The notes: a model not told the origin generated them from the sequence alone. DNA of 64,000 bases from Zhengitettix transpicula (GCA_037074705.1 CM073594.1:75378509-75442508); one strand, 5' to 3'; numbered from the stretch's first letter, positions 12,701 to 24,477 are shown. A program made the numbers and translations.

Positions 12701-15700
12701 CTGTGACACTGTAACATTGCCGAGGAAAGCGGAACAGCCCCCCAGGAATATTTGGCAACGTGAGTGCGGAAATATTCAGTGGTTTTTAAGAGCTAACTGT
12801 TTGACCGGGTGTTCCAACTCCTGGTTTCAAGAAAAAATATATATATAAAGCTAAAAACGATCTTCATACAGAAAAAAACTTATAACGTTTCGACGCGTCA
12901 TTTTCTAACGTCGAATAACTTAAGATTGGAAATGATTACAAGAAACCAAAATAAAAGATAAAAACTCACTTGTTGAGACTTTCTGTGTTCATATTTAATT
13001 TTAACAGTATTTGTATGATTTTTAATATACAGCATTTCAAAAATTAATATGTTCCAAGAATGTACGTTCTCCGTCAAAAATTGAGGTGGTGTTGTAAAAA
13101 CTGAAACCGTATTTAATTTCATAGAATCTTTGCTGATTGAACTACATTATATTTATGTAAAATGGGTGTATTTTCGGCCATTTTCAATACGATTGTTAAA
13201 CCTGAAGATGCGTTGGAAAGAGAACTAAATTCTCCAAAACCTTTATTCGGTGACAAATTATTTTACTGCCAACCATTTTAGAGAATTCAGAACTAGAAAT
13301 ATGACAAACTGCATTCTTTTCGGAAATGACGTAAAACGTCGTAAATTTGTCGAACGATTTCTACCACTTCCTTCGGCCTAATTTCGTACTCGAATACGCA
13401 GAATTTTATGATCTACAATTTAATGCCGTACATTATTTTCAATAGAATGCCTCATGCTTTCTCTGTTAGCGAAAAACTGTAAAGAGGTGCAAAATTTCGT
13501 GGATTTTAGACCACAAAAACTTTCCCCGAGGTCTTTCGAATTGGAAAACTTGGTTTTCCAATAATGGTTATAACATCTACAAGTTGGAAAAAAAATACCC
13601 GACCTTTTGCTACTGGGCTATAAATCTTTGGCGATAGCAGCGGAATATTCCGCGAATACGGACAGTCGCCTTTCCACTTTCGTATCCCACTTTTCCCTCT
13701 TCGCTTTTCTCTGATATTGGACCTTCCTTGTCCCTGTCACGACGAATGGTAATTGGATTTATTGTTGTGCCTGTCTCTTCCTGTCGCTGCTCTACTGTTT
13801 CACCATGGTGTTCCTACCTGTTGTAATTCCAGTTATTTTGTCAGGTCGACGTTTTTCATCTGTCCCTATTCTCTGACTTCCCCGGTTGTTGTGCAACTAG
13901 AGAGTTTTCTAACCACGTATCTTATCTTATCCACGCGAGTCTGCTCGAGAGATTAGAAAAGTTCTTTTGCGATACGAGGTGTACAAGTGATTGGCGTATC
14001 CCCGGGAGACGAGTAATTTCACGGATTGGTAATTATTTCTCTCCCTGGCAGAGATTGGTAATCGAAAAAACGACACGGCGGTGGAAAGTCCGAAGCATCC
14101 GGTGGTACAGTTCACTTTTCCGTCCGATCGATTCCCGATAAGACACACACAGCAGGAGAAATGGAGAATGGAGGACATGGCTGCTGCTTTCTAATTCGTA
14201 AATGGACACCCTGCAGAGGGCAAGGCCAAGGAGGAGGAAAGTAACCGGGCAACAATCACCCGCAGCATCATCACGAGACTGATTCGCGAACGTTGAAAAG
14301 GGAACGGAGTGACCTTGAGGTTCATCCTCTCACCTTTCCTCTAATATCTCTGGCTGGAAATAATGTAGTTATGTTACTGGATCAAATTACTATATCTTAG
14401 GCGAAAATGATGGGATCATATTCTTGGACCAACTTTCTTTACCGTGACCTACAACATTTGCGACAATAATGCTTTGGCTAAAGTAATGGAATCATATTCT
14501 TGGATCAAACTAATTAACCGTTGGTTATAAAAACTAGAAAAACATTGGCTACAATAATCATGCCGTACTCTGGTATGATGTTGAGGATTTGCAATAATGA
14601 TTCCATGTTCTTGGACCAAATTGATTTCTCTCTGGTTACAACAATAAAATGAGAATTGATACTTGGCAACAATAATTTTTGCATAAAAATTCTATATATT
14701 CGGTGTACAATTAAGCAGATTAATTCAAATTGCTTCTACGTACAGTTCGATTTTCTCAATAAGACTTCTATTCTTGATTCTACCTTCATGTTATCTTTCT
14801 TTACATCACTTGTTTAAAGTATTCATTGGCTACATCCCAGAGATGAGTACTTTAATTTAAAAAAATTAAGTTTGGTCTTCTACAATTATATTTAACAATC
14901 TCTTGATTAATAGCTGAAGAGATAAAGAAGAAACGCTGTTTACGTAACGAATTATTCCTAATTTCTTTATTAATATTTTATTATGACTTACTTGGCCATT
15001 CGTATTTTTATATATTTAGAAAAAGTTAAGATCATTATTAAATTCAAATATATTTTCTTGGCAAAGAAAAAAATTCTGAAATTAGTAAAAACAAAAAATA
15101 TATATCTTCAGTTTATTAACATTATAATTGGAATAAAGATTTAATTTTTGGCGGCCAATTATTTTAGCTTTTAGTAAATTAGAATTTTATATTTTCATGC
15201 AAAAGAGCGAATTTTTATTTAAATTTCAAAATTATCTTACAAAATTTTTATGAAACATTTAAGTATTAATAGCCAAAATAATTAAAACAAAAATATTTTT
15301 AAAAAATAGAAAAATTAAATGTTCATTTAAAATAAAGACTGTTAATAACATAAAGAATTTTTTTGGTGGGGTGGGGGATTTTCGTAATTCCAAAACCTGT
15401 TTCATTGTACCCTATCACATACATTTATTAAATAATACAAAAAATTGGTGATAGTGATTTTGGATCCTGGAATCCAAAACTAATCCCTCTAATTTTTTAA
15501 ATTTTTTAGTTGCGATATAAAATCCGTTACCGGCTTTTTTCATAACCATCCAAAACCCGCCATTCTTAATGAAAACAGAAAACCAAAAAACGAAAGGTGG
15601 GTTTTTGTATCCTTTTTCTATGAAGGAAAAATACTCAAGGATCATTTCTCGGATCAACTCCTAATTATAACAGCTTATTTTGCTTAAGTTCGTACTTTAG

Positions 15701-18700
15701 AAGATCTTTGTATTTGGGTCAAATGTGTTCGTCTCCAAATTATACTTTACCTAATGTGTTGTTTGTTTATTTTTACCACGGTGGCGTTTATTCCTCGTGA
15801 ATGAGTCTATCTACACCTTCTAGAACAGCTTTCACTTCAATCAGGACACTTTCAGAAAGCTTCCAATTACAGTTTATCAACGGAGGCAAGTTTGTTTGAA
15901 ACTGCTTGTTCTCTTTCTGCGTCTGTGTATGTGAGTATGTTAATATATTACTCTGTACGTAACCGCGCAACGTTATCGGTTGCGGAAGTTTCGTCGCCTT
16001 TCTCCAGCTGTATTTATGACTGCATCTCTGCAGCCCAGTTTCTGAGTGCAGAAAGTGAGGAAGGTATTTCACTTTTCTTTTCTTTTTCCACAGAGACACA
16101 GATAAGGAGACATTCTTCTGTTATCTGTGTTGGAATCGGTCGGCTACTTTATAATGAACAACAAGTTGCGCCGCTGCCGTCGTCGGTGCTGTTGTCGTGC
16201 TTTCTCTGCGAAGGCTTCTGACGACGACCAGTTCGTAACAGAAGGGACGGAAAATTATCCTGAGGAAGGCTTCTTTGAAGGAAAATCGAAAGTAGATATT
16301 TGAAGAGCGAATTCCTTCAAATTGTTGAAATAAAATTCTGAAAAGTAATATTCTCGAGAGAATTGGAACGAACCCTTGACATCGTACTTGAATCAAGGGA
16401 ATGAGAAAATTTGTATTACTCGAGTATTTTTAATTATCAATGACGCTTTCACTCAATTTGACTTATCAACTTGTCATTCAACAGTGTGGGCAAAATACAT
16501 ACATGTACTTATGAAAATAAATTACTAGAAGTTGTGTTAGTAGCTTCTTCATTTTTTCTTCATTTTTTCCCCATTGCTTTTGTCTTTGTTTACGTGTGTG
16601 TGTAACAGAGAATGAATTAATAAAGAGAAAACGCAAATGAAGGACAAAAAATGAGGAAAGAATTATTTAATAAATGGAAGAAAGGAAATAAGGAAAATGT
16701 GAAGAGAAAAAGGGCGATATAATTTTTTTTATTTTTTTAGGGCAACATGCTACATGAGGGTAATCCACGTTGGGCAACTTCCCTTTAATAGCATAAGAAG
16801 GGATTTGAAAGGGGGGATGCGGAAGGGTAGAAGAAGGTAGCCAAGTGTTACTAGGGCCCCCGGGCAATATTTTAAGGATCATACCCGGCATTCGCCTAAA
16901 GAAATGCAGGGAAAACCCTAGAAAAACCTGCATCAGGTAAATCGGGCATTGGGTACTTGTCCCACGCCCTTCCGATAGCGGGAGAGGAGTTTGCTGTGGG
17001 GACGCAGAATTCCCTTCTCCGTGCCTCGACTAGTTTAGGAGGCAGCTGGCCGACTATTCCAATGGGAATGGCAGACAGCTCTTAACGTATGCCCAAGGTC
17101 TGTGACCCCGGAACATACACCTCTCAGAACAGGCCGAGGTGCCTCGGCTTCTGGGAACCTTAGTTCAAAAACGGAGAGCGATATAATTTAAGTGAATAAG
17201 CAATTAATATACTGAAGAAAAATTATTTCATGAACGAGAAATAAAGAAAAACAGATGAATTGATAAAAACATAAAAATTGCTTGAAACAGTGATAAAAAC
17301 ATTCATGAGCCTGAAGAAAAAAAAATGATAAAATGATCGCAGGAAACAGAAACTAAAAATCATAGCCAGAAATAAATAATTATGAATAATGAATTAAATT
17401 ACACAAAGGCACGAATGTATGTAAGGAAGATTCCATGGTCGAGTATATAATAGAAAATGTTGTTAATACAGTGAACGAGATTGATAGAAAGGGTGGTAGT
17501 AAGAATGGCGGCAAAACGGACGGAGAATGATTGATTGAATTAATTAAATAAATACCATTACAAAATAAGCAGAAAAGAACTGGGTAAAAGAAAATAAAAG
17601 GAAAGAAGAATTAATTAAAAAGGGTACGAAATGAACAGAAAGAAGGCCGACTGAATCAATGGCGGACGTGACGTCATCACCCCGCGTGCCACACTTGTTC
17701 ACCGGCAGCCTATATACACGTTCACCCCTTTTTTATTTATTCATTGAGGAAGTAATATGTTGTTGCCGCTTTATTATTATTGTTTTGTTTTTCCAGTCCG
17801 TTTCAGTTATTTGATGCCTCATCATTATTATTTGTTGTCGTCACGCGCCCACAAGCAAAATTTAATCGTTGAGCTACGATAACGTTAATGTTGTGGTTGG
17901 TTGTTTGGCCCCACTCCACCCTATTTTTCCTCCCCTTTTGGATTGTCCCCGGAAAACCATGACGGGGCGTGGAGTCATCCGTATGTATATGATCTCTGGA
18001 CGTGTCGCCTTTTCCTGTCGGTCCCGGAAAAACTCAACGAAAATAAGTATGATATATGACTTGTTGTTTGATACATCTCTCACTTCGGCTGATGTTATCA
18101 ACAGTGTTTCTATAGAGACATTTATTCTGAAAAACCTTTAAAAATTATATTAATTCCCGTTACTCGGATAGGGAATTCAAGGAGGTGAAAAAGTTTGTAA
18201 AGAAACTTTTGGAACACTGGGAACAAAAAACAATGACGAATTAGGATTAAATCTGATAGGAGGAATAATAACTTTAACGAAAAAAATTATATAGTAATTT
18301 ATAAAGTTTTTTAAAAAAAAACATTTCAAAATTTTTATTTGATTTTATTTACAATTTGTGTATAATTCGTGGTTCTGCTAAATTGACTGTTGTAACAATA
18401 AAATGTGACTGAAAACAATGTATAGTTTCCCGTATATCTTAATAATAATTTTTATTTTAATAACTTTAAATTTCAATACTGCATTGTGATACAAAAATGT
18501 CTACAATATTAAATTTATAAACTATCATAAAATTTTTCTTTTAATTGTACGCACCAGATTTTACATTTAAAGCTGTTGCTTTGTAGTCCTAATGGATTAT
18601 GTAACATCTTACTCAGGATTCTACGCAAATATTTTCCTCTAAAATTATTACTTTATCCCAATCAAACATATGATGATGGTTGTAGCCTGCATTAGTTTGG

Positions 18701-21545
18701 ACACTTTTGACAATTTATTTTAAATTATTTTTATGTTGATTAATGCAGTGTTGAGCGATCGCTTTGTTTGGCCTATATAGCAGACACTGTAATTAGTAGA
18801 ATTAATTTTTAAACTACATAATATTTTCAAGTGATTTAGAACAAAGTCAATAATAAACACACGAAAATAACGACCACCGCACAAGAGATAATAACAGAAA
18901 TTAAATTTGAACAATATAATTTAAAATGAAGCGATTTTTTAATCTAATAATCCAATTAAAAATACAATTTAATTTAATGTTGTTGACAACCCTTTAGCTT
19001 GATATATGAGAGCCCACTGATGTCCTCAAGTATTTATTAAAAATTTTATCTGATAATTATTACCCTTTTGATTTTATTGCCACGTTCATTAATATTTAGA
19101 ATTAATTACATTTATAATACTAAACGTTTGTTCGTCCGAAACCGAATACTAGCAATTTTACTGTTTTACAGTATTATGCTTGTTTATCTACAAAATTTAA
19201 TGTGTTTCAAAAAACTAAATATCTCTGCAATTTTCAAGTCTGTTAATTCTTTGTCCTATTTTGTTAAAAATATATAAATATTTTCTTAATACTATGGATT
19301 TCCATAATGTTGATAATAAAAATTATTTGCAATAATTTCTCATTTTTTATATCGCCCAGACCAAATGATGTTAACTGTAATTAACAAACAAAACAATTCT
19401 AAAATTTCCACAATGTAAACATTATCCGATTAGAAAACATTGTTTGGATCTTCATTACTCCTTTAATTTTTAAATGCTATTATTCTAGGTAAGGTAAATT
19501 TTAAAACGTTAATCTCAAAAGTGCTCCATATTAAGTCCAACAATTTTTTTTAATGTAAAACAAGACACTTCTCATATAAATAATTTTTATGGTATTTTAT
19601 TAAATAAACTTTGTTAAACTATTTCTTGTATTCATATTATTTGTAATGAGTAATATCACTTCAGTCCGTCTATTATTGACAAAGATCACAACAGCTGATT
19701 GAAAAGTCTACTCACTTTTAAATTATATAGGTCAAAATTATTACTGCTATTGTCTATTGTTGGGGTCATGAATTTCTTGTTATTTGTCTTAAGACGTTGT
19801 GTGATTTTAAAATCAATAATTTCTCCATCTTTTTCTTCAGGTCTTTATAGCGTCGCTCGTCCTCGTGGCGACGAGTGGTTTGACCGACTGTAATGATCAT
19901 AAAGTGGAAGATATCAATACCAGCACCAGGAGCGACGTGAGTGAAGTCATCAAGGGAACTAGTGATGGAGTAAAACTGATGCCAACAACAAAGCAGCGGA
20001 AGGAAGGTGAAGCCAGAAGCCGGAAGTTGAGGTACCAGATCACCGCCGAGGACAACACCAACAAGAGATCCCTGGACGGCCCTGAGAAGAGGTCGATGGA
20101 GGTGGACAAGGCAGAGGTTAAGGTACACCTCGTGCCCATGCAAGTGCTCAAGGGCCTCTACGGCATGCCGGGTATCGACCCCAAGGACCTGCACCAGGTT
20201 CCCACCAGCACGGGAAAAAACGAAGCGATTAAGGATCTTCCGGGGCTGAGGATCCGCTACACGGAGATTGAAATTCCCAAAAGAAAGGATCTGCAGACCC
20301 TGAGCTCCAAGAGGTCACCCCTGCTGATCAGGCTGCTGGACGAGTCAAACTCGGTGGAAGGGTCGGGACCCGAGTCCGTGGAGGCAGCCAACGGAGAGCG
20401 AGCCGTGGTCCAGCAGCCCAGAGGCTTCTCGACGAACGTGCACGACATCAACGACTTACAATACCAAAATCCTCAGCAGCATCAACAGCTCTATCTCCAG
20501 CAGAGTCGTCAGCAGCCGCAAGAGCTCTACCAGCAGCAGCAGTACCAGGGTATCGAGCCACAGCAGCATTACCAGGCACAGCAAGTGGCAGATGCACAGT
20601 ACCAGAGTCTGGAACCTCAGTACCACCACCAACAGCAGCAAATTCTGGAAGAGGAACAGCAGGAGCAACAGAACCTGGTGGTGGAGCCACAGGTGAAGCA
20701 GGTCATCGTCTCCGGGGCACACAGAACACCAGAAGAGGCGCAACCCGAGTCTGAAGAACACTTCTCAGAGGTAAAGTGGGGTTTTTATCGGTGACAGGAA
20801 CAGACAGGAGGAGTAAGGCCAGACTGAAAATTGATCTGATTAAAGAGGGCTAAAGGAAATCACAGTGAAAAGGGGGAAACAGGTTACCGTATAGTAAACA
20901 AAAGTTGAATTCACTAACAGAGTTGTAGACTTCCATTAAAATTTAGAAAAAGCAACATATCAACACCTTTTCTGATATTTTTCTTTGTTGACATTAGTCG
21001 TTGAAGTCTTGCTGCGTAATCATAAAAATTCATTTCACTTCTTTGAACACGACGTATTCACTTCTGCTCTATGAGAGTTCGATTATGTTTTTCTTGAATC
21101 GTAATTCTAGCCAGTTTAACAGATTTGGGAACTAAAATTGTCGATTTAGAATTAAGGAAAGCATTTTAGTAATATAAATACCAACCAGCATGGGAAAGGT
21201 TAAAAAGAGTGGTAAAAGCTCAAAAAATCACTCGGGCTAAAGAAAATAATAGAGAAAACCTGGAAACATTCCAGCTGAAAGGAAATCTGTAACCGCGGGA
21301 GAACATATACTGTTGTATTTTACACCGCAGTTTTATTTTTCCAGGTGGGAGACCCCAACTACCAGTTCTCGTACGCGGTTAGAGACGCCGACAAGGGCGC
21401 GGACTTTGGTCACGAGGAGAGCAAGTCCGAGGGCCGCACGTCCGGTCAGTATTGGCTTACCTTGCCCGACGGACGCAGGCAGCGGGTGCGTTACTGGGCA
21501 GACAGCAAAGGCTTCAGAGCCTCCGTCCACTACTCTGACCCTTAA
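6765..21545 (+). CDS. Pro-resilin-like RR cuticular protein, three exons (complete gene)
   Basis: Joined exons 6765-6776, 19841-20770 and 21345-21545 give 380 residues with no frame break; both introns are phase 0 with GT..AG ends. The protein is predicted to be secreted and to bind chitin in the cuticle. In order: signal peptide (residues 1 to about 17, reading MITRVFIASLVLVATSG), a charged low-complexity region (about 18-207), a Gln/Tyr-rich region (about 208-292), an acidic linker, and a C-terminal Rebers-Riddiford domain (about 316-378). The domain has the aromatic YxFxY at 320-324, LPDGR at 354-358 and VRYWADSKGF at 362-371. The FGHEE..GQY..LPDGR spacing recalls pro-resilin-type proteins rather than classic RR-1. 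The exon layout (a few codons of signal peptide, long intron, body, RR exon) is usual for this family. Weakest point: the distant 12-nt first exon is inferred from its splice donor, promoter and the signal peptide it completes. Confidence 0.8.
8340..8820. other. GC-richer island in gene 1 intron 1
   Basis: Higher GC and many CpG, open for 117 codons on plus (8460-8813) and 103 on minus (8478-8789). Neither translation resembles a known protein, so I call it unclassified; it could be an enhancer or an old exon. Confidence 0.35.
11730..12101. repeat. Two adjoining tandem arrays (~60-bp and ~73-bp units)
   Basis: Units beginning GAATTGGCGAAGAATAAA recur at 11763, 11823 and 11882 (period 59-60). 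From there a different extension (AATTAATGTATGGAATTATG and TCTTTCCTTGG) gives three copies starting at 11884, 11956 and 12029 (period 72-73). Both unit types share the same start. Confidence 0.8.
12870..13160 (-). mobile_element. Penelope-like 3' fragment
   Basis: Close match to 49090-49380 (shared GTTTCGACGCGTC, GACTTTCTGTGTTCAT and TATTTGTATGATTTTTAATA). No GIY-YIG codons retained. Confidence 0.5.
14370..14640. repeat. Degenerate short tandem repeats
   Basis: ATTCTTGGAYCAAAYT-type segments recur near 14377, 14431, 14500 and 14610 with GGYTA.AA.AATAATG between. Spacing is irregular. Confidence 0.4.
16726..17177 (-). mobile_element. Retroposon family S, copy 2 (5'-truncated)
   Basis: Flanked by the exact 12-bp duplication GCGATATAATTT (16714-16725 and 17178-17189). 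The A-rich tail is at the low-coordinate side (runs of T at 16725-16738). Compared with copies 1 and 3 it stops after the AAAACGGAGAG segment and lacks the 5' hairpin region, as expected from truncated reverse transcription. It lies in intron 1 of gene 1, antisense to it. Confidence 0.85.
18590..18960 (-). mobile_element. Penelope-like element remnant with GIY-YIG codons
   Basis: On the minus strand, about 18740-18805 encodes TNYSVCYIGQTKRSLNTAL. CYIGQTxRSLxTRL is the signature of the GIY-YIG endonuclease that follows the reverse transcriptase in Penelope-like elements. Stops and frame changes on both sides show decay. Lies in gene 1 intron 1. Confidence 0.65.
19841..20770 (+). CDS. Gene 1 exon 2: signal-peptide core and Gln-rich body
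   Basis: The acceptor is a pyrimidine-rich run ending TTCTTCAG at 19840; the donor is GAG|GTAAAG at 20770/20771. The 310 codons are all open and far more GC-rich than the flanking DNA. The start encodes VFIASLVLVATSG, the hydrophobic core of a signal peptide. A Lys/Glu/Ser-rich stretch follows, with several KR and RS pairs. From about 20452 to 20704 the chain is dominated by Gln with spaced Tyr, as in LYLQQSRQQPQELYQQQQYQ. Such Gln/Tyr-rich tracts are common in elastic or sclerotised cuticle proteins, where Tyr can be cross-linked; that role is inferred. Reading past the donor meets a stop at 20792, so splicing is needed to reach the RR domain. Confidence 0.85.
20771..21344 (+). other. Gene 1 intron 2 (574 bp)
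   Basis: AT-rich sequence between GAG|GTAAAG and TTTTTCCAG, phase 0. No repeat or secondary feature was recognised inside it. Confidence 0.8.
21345..21545 (+). CDS. Gene 1 exon 3: Rebers-Riddiford chitin-binding domain
   Basis: The acceptor TTTTTCCAG ends at 21344 and the exon runs 66 codons plus TAA. It encodes VGDPNYQFSYAVRDADKG at its start and VRYWADSKGFRASVHYSDP at its end. These contain the landmarks of chitin_bind_4: YxFxY, G-x-Y, LPDGR, V-x-Y-x-AD-x-x-G-F. In known RR proteins the aromatic residues line a beta-sheet face that contacts chitin. The usual G-Y after AD is G-F here, a conservative change. The whole domain lies in one exon, which is typical, and the protein ends three residues after the final Tyr. 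Confidence 0.92.
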   Translation: MGDPNYQFSYAVRDADKGADFGHEESKSEGRTSGQYWLTLPDGRRQRVRYWADSKGFRASVHYSDP

Positions 21546-21671
21546 CTCTCTAGTCCCGTAGGGTCACTTATCAAACACCCATCACAAAAGACATTACAGT
21601 TCCTCTTATCCATACTCCATATTATACATAACCTCACATTTTTTTACATGATTTTTTATATTGTTTTTTAT

Positions 21672-21677
21672 AATAAA
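21672..21677 (+). terminator. Likely polyadenylation signal of gene 1
   Basis: AATAAA lies 127 bp after the stop codon and is the first canonical signal downstream. It would give a 3' UTR of roughly 150 nt. A T-rich stretch follows. Confidence 0.5.
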
Positions 21678-22149
21678 TATTTTGTTATGTTTGCGGTTTT
21701 AAAATTCCTAAACCACCTCCTTCCACTTCACTTCCCGGGAATATTAATTTTAGACTCCAGTCTAATCCAAGAAAGTAAGGTCAGTGAAGCTTTTACCAAT
21801 CTAAGGAACTACTGCCATATCATGACATTTATGAAATGTCGGAATGACTCAGAATTTGGATAAAGAGATTTTGAAAAATGTTAATGAAGCTTTTTGTTCT
21901 TGACGTGGGAATATTTGTGGTGTTACAATTCTGTGGAAGGATAAAAAATCAATTGAAATATAGAACTTGGAACTAAAAAAAGAATTGTAGTGAAAAATTA
22001 ATCTACATCTAGAATATTAATTAAGAACTATGTCTCAAGTTCCAGTTGAGACTAAAAAAATAGGCATATGAGGGGGGAAAGGTGAAATTATTGCTTAATA
22101 AGCTCCTTGACGATAATTAGTATAATGATGACGCAATTCTTAAATAAGG
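21678..22149. other. Downstream of gene 1
   Basis: AT-rich, no recognised feature up to the hAT target duplication. Confidence 0.5.
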
Positions 22150-22157
22150 ATCAACAC

Positions 22158-24207
22158 CAGGGCTCGCCGAACGGTAGCTCGCGAGCTACCGTCAGATCGC
22201 GAGGGTATTAGAATGATTCCCCGTTCTGTTCAATTATCATATTTATTAATTTTCTTTTTTGGCTGTATCAAGGTGTTTGGCGACAAAGAGAGACACGGTA
22301 TTGTTTACTACTTTGGATTATTATAGATATCGCCCAGAAATAATTAATGCTCATTTGTTAATATATTTTGCTCAAAATCACGAAACGTCCTACACAATGA
22401 GCATTCTGCTAGATCGCAAGCTTAAACAATGATTAATGTGTTCACGCAGCAGTCGTGGAGTTATAGAATCTTTCACTAATTGATTCCTGTATTAATTAAC
22501 ATAAGAATATGCTTTAAGATCATGATTCATTCTAGGATTTTTCATTTTTAGTGGACATACCTCAAAAACTGAATTGCATGGGAAGGAAAATGAGTAATTG
22601 GATAATATATCAGATATACAATCATTGTCAGGTAAATTGGAGCTTTGACAGGAAAACATTAAAAAATGGAGACATCATCATTTTCCTGTCTTGGAGAAAT
22701 ATCTTGACAAATACAGCTTTTCACGGCCATTTTCGAACAGATAACATACTGTAAAGAATTATTTTTGTGGGCTGGGTTTTTACGTTAAATCAAAAATTAT
22801 TGACCATTAAAGAAATTTTTATAAAAGTTTATTACAGTTAAGTATGAAAAACTCTTATCATAGGCACCTGTGGTTTATACATAGAAGAGATCTGCTGCCC
22901 GTACCAAATACGTACTGCTATTCAGTGTTGTGTTGCTTGCTGTGGCTCTCGTACCGACGTCTCCGTATCTCACAGCCGGCAGAACGGGTTAAGTGCAGTG
23001 ATGACTTTAGTCAGGACCAATGCAAGGCGTCGACTCGGGGGTTGACCACTGGCTAAGGCGTCGGCCTCCGGGATTGATTGCTGGCAAGCCGTCGTACTAA
23101 ATTGTGTGGCTTCGATGAACTCTTCACTAACTATTTGTTCCCCTTTCTCACGACGATTCTGCCTTGGACTATATCAGAGACAACAACTTGGAAAAGTTTA
23201 CAGAAGAACTCATGAGATTTGTAGACCGGTGACACTTAAAACGTATACACGTAACGCAATACGGAGCCTCTAATAATCACATCCACCAGCTGCGGTGAAC
23301 GCAGAACAACTGTCCAGTTTCAAAGCTTATCTCCGTTCCCTCCATTATAGCCTCCCATTCTTTTACTTTTTTCATTATTAGAAAACTTCCTCTAAATGTC
23401 AGTTTCACTGATTCTTCCATTGTTACAAGAGTTATACCACGCAGCTGCAGTTCCGTAGTCAACAATGGCCAACTATTCTGTCATGTTGATGCCAACAATC
23501 GAGACAGGACACGAAAAATTACTTGGATGAAAATATTTATCTCCAAGTGCACGATTTTGAATTCTGCAAACCACAGCAAACAACACTTCCAGGAAAAAGC
23601 ACAACTAAACCAAAATACACGCGTTACAATACGATTTAAGAAAGCAATTTCATCTCCGCTTTCAGGACTTCAAAAATATTCTATTCCGCACAATTTTCTG
23701 CATCACCTTTGTTACCTGTGAATGTAACTGTCTGCGTGACTGAACATTTTATCAGAGACTAGTCAGTACTTGAACTTCAAATAATAGACCTTAAAAATGA
23801 TTTGACTTTAAAGTCAATTCCAGAGAGCCAAATCCAGCCACCCCTACCAAAAAAATAAGTTTTTAGTGTTGCTCCGTGTGGCACTTTGTTCAGAAAATCT
23901 ACCTTTTCCAACATTAAATTGTTAAGAAACAAATACAGAAGCATAATGAGTGATAATCACCTCGACAATTGCGTAGAAAATTCTAGAATTTAAAATATTA
24001 AGCTGAGCGCAAGAGTCTAAAGTTTATAAAAAGATTAAAAATGAATTTAATTGAGGACAGTTTTAAAAAATATATTGTAAAATAAAAATTTGTAAATTTT
24101 GAAAAGAATCTTTTTAAGTCGGTTGAGTGGGAGGGGGGGGGGGGCAGGTAGCTCGCCAAGCAGTATGCGAAAGTAGCTCCCAGGTTTGACGAGTGTGGCG
24201 ACTCCTC
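22158..24207. mobile_element. Non-autonomous hAT-like DNA transposon (2.05 kb)
   Basis: The left end CAGGGCTCGCCGAAC and right end GTGGCGACTCCTC are imperfect inverted repeats. They are flanked by 8-bp duplications ATCAACAC (22150-22157) and ATCTACAC (24208-24215), one mismatch; 8 bp is the hAT hallmark. A 22-bp perfect palindrome at 22171-22192 contains GTAGCTCGC. Related GTAGCTC motifs recur at the right end (24150-24180), like the subterminal transposase-binding repeats of hAT elements. No intact transposase frame is present. The interior includes a G-run at 24131-24145. Confidence 0.65.
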
Positions 24208-24215
24208 ATCTACAC

Positions 24216-24477
24216 CAATGAAAATTGATGTTGTTGATGACGGAATTCTGAAGTGGACTATTGAAGACAATATTATGTTGATCCTGTTGTTAAGCTGCCA
24301 GCAAGGAAAATGAAGCTGATGAAGAATGATGACGCAAGTCTGGATGTTCATGGCGCTGATGAACATACAGTACAAGTGTGTATGTCAGAATATTTTGAAC
24401 GTCTCGGAATCCCTCCTTTCATGTCAAGAGAAACAGTTAGTGAGATTCACATTCAAAAGTCACAAAGCCGCCTATAA
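24216..24477 (+). pseudogene. Short decayed coding remnant flanking the hAT insertion
   Basis: Two partly overlapping plus-strand frames are open here. The first starts at 24219 (MKIDVVDDGILKWTIEDNIM). The second, open from about 24274 with ATG at 24310, includes KLPARKMKLMKNDDASLDVH and ends TAA at 24475. The amino-acid make-up is protein-like, and one frame change near 24270 would link them. No family was recognised. Confidence 0.22.

Larger units (their letters stand above)
6777..19840 (+). other. Gene 1 intron 1 (about 13.1 kb), repeat-filled
   Basis: Ends are GTGAGT and TTCTTCAG. Inside I see a GC-richer island at 8340-8820, CA/GT microsatellites near 9880-9950, tandem arrays at 11.7-12.1 kb, Penelope-like debris at 12.9 and 18.6-18.96 kb, loosely repeated TTGGAYCAAAYT-type sequence at 14370-14640, the palindrome at 13640, and a retroposon copy at 16726-17177. 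No convincing nested gene was found. First introns of cuticular-protein genes often carry enhancers, but no specific one can be assigned. Confidence 0.65.

Noticed and set aside
20448..20761. Minus-strand frames of 80-101 codons
   Set aside because: Shadows of the Gln-rich exon: CAG repeats read as CTG (Leu) or GCT/TGC in reverse.
23029..23165. tRNA-like segment with TGGCTAAGGCGTCGGCCTC
   Set aside because: An A-box-like stretch is present but no B box follows at the right distance, so it is not called a tRNA or SINE.
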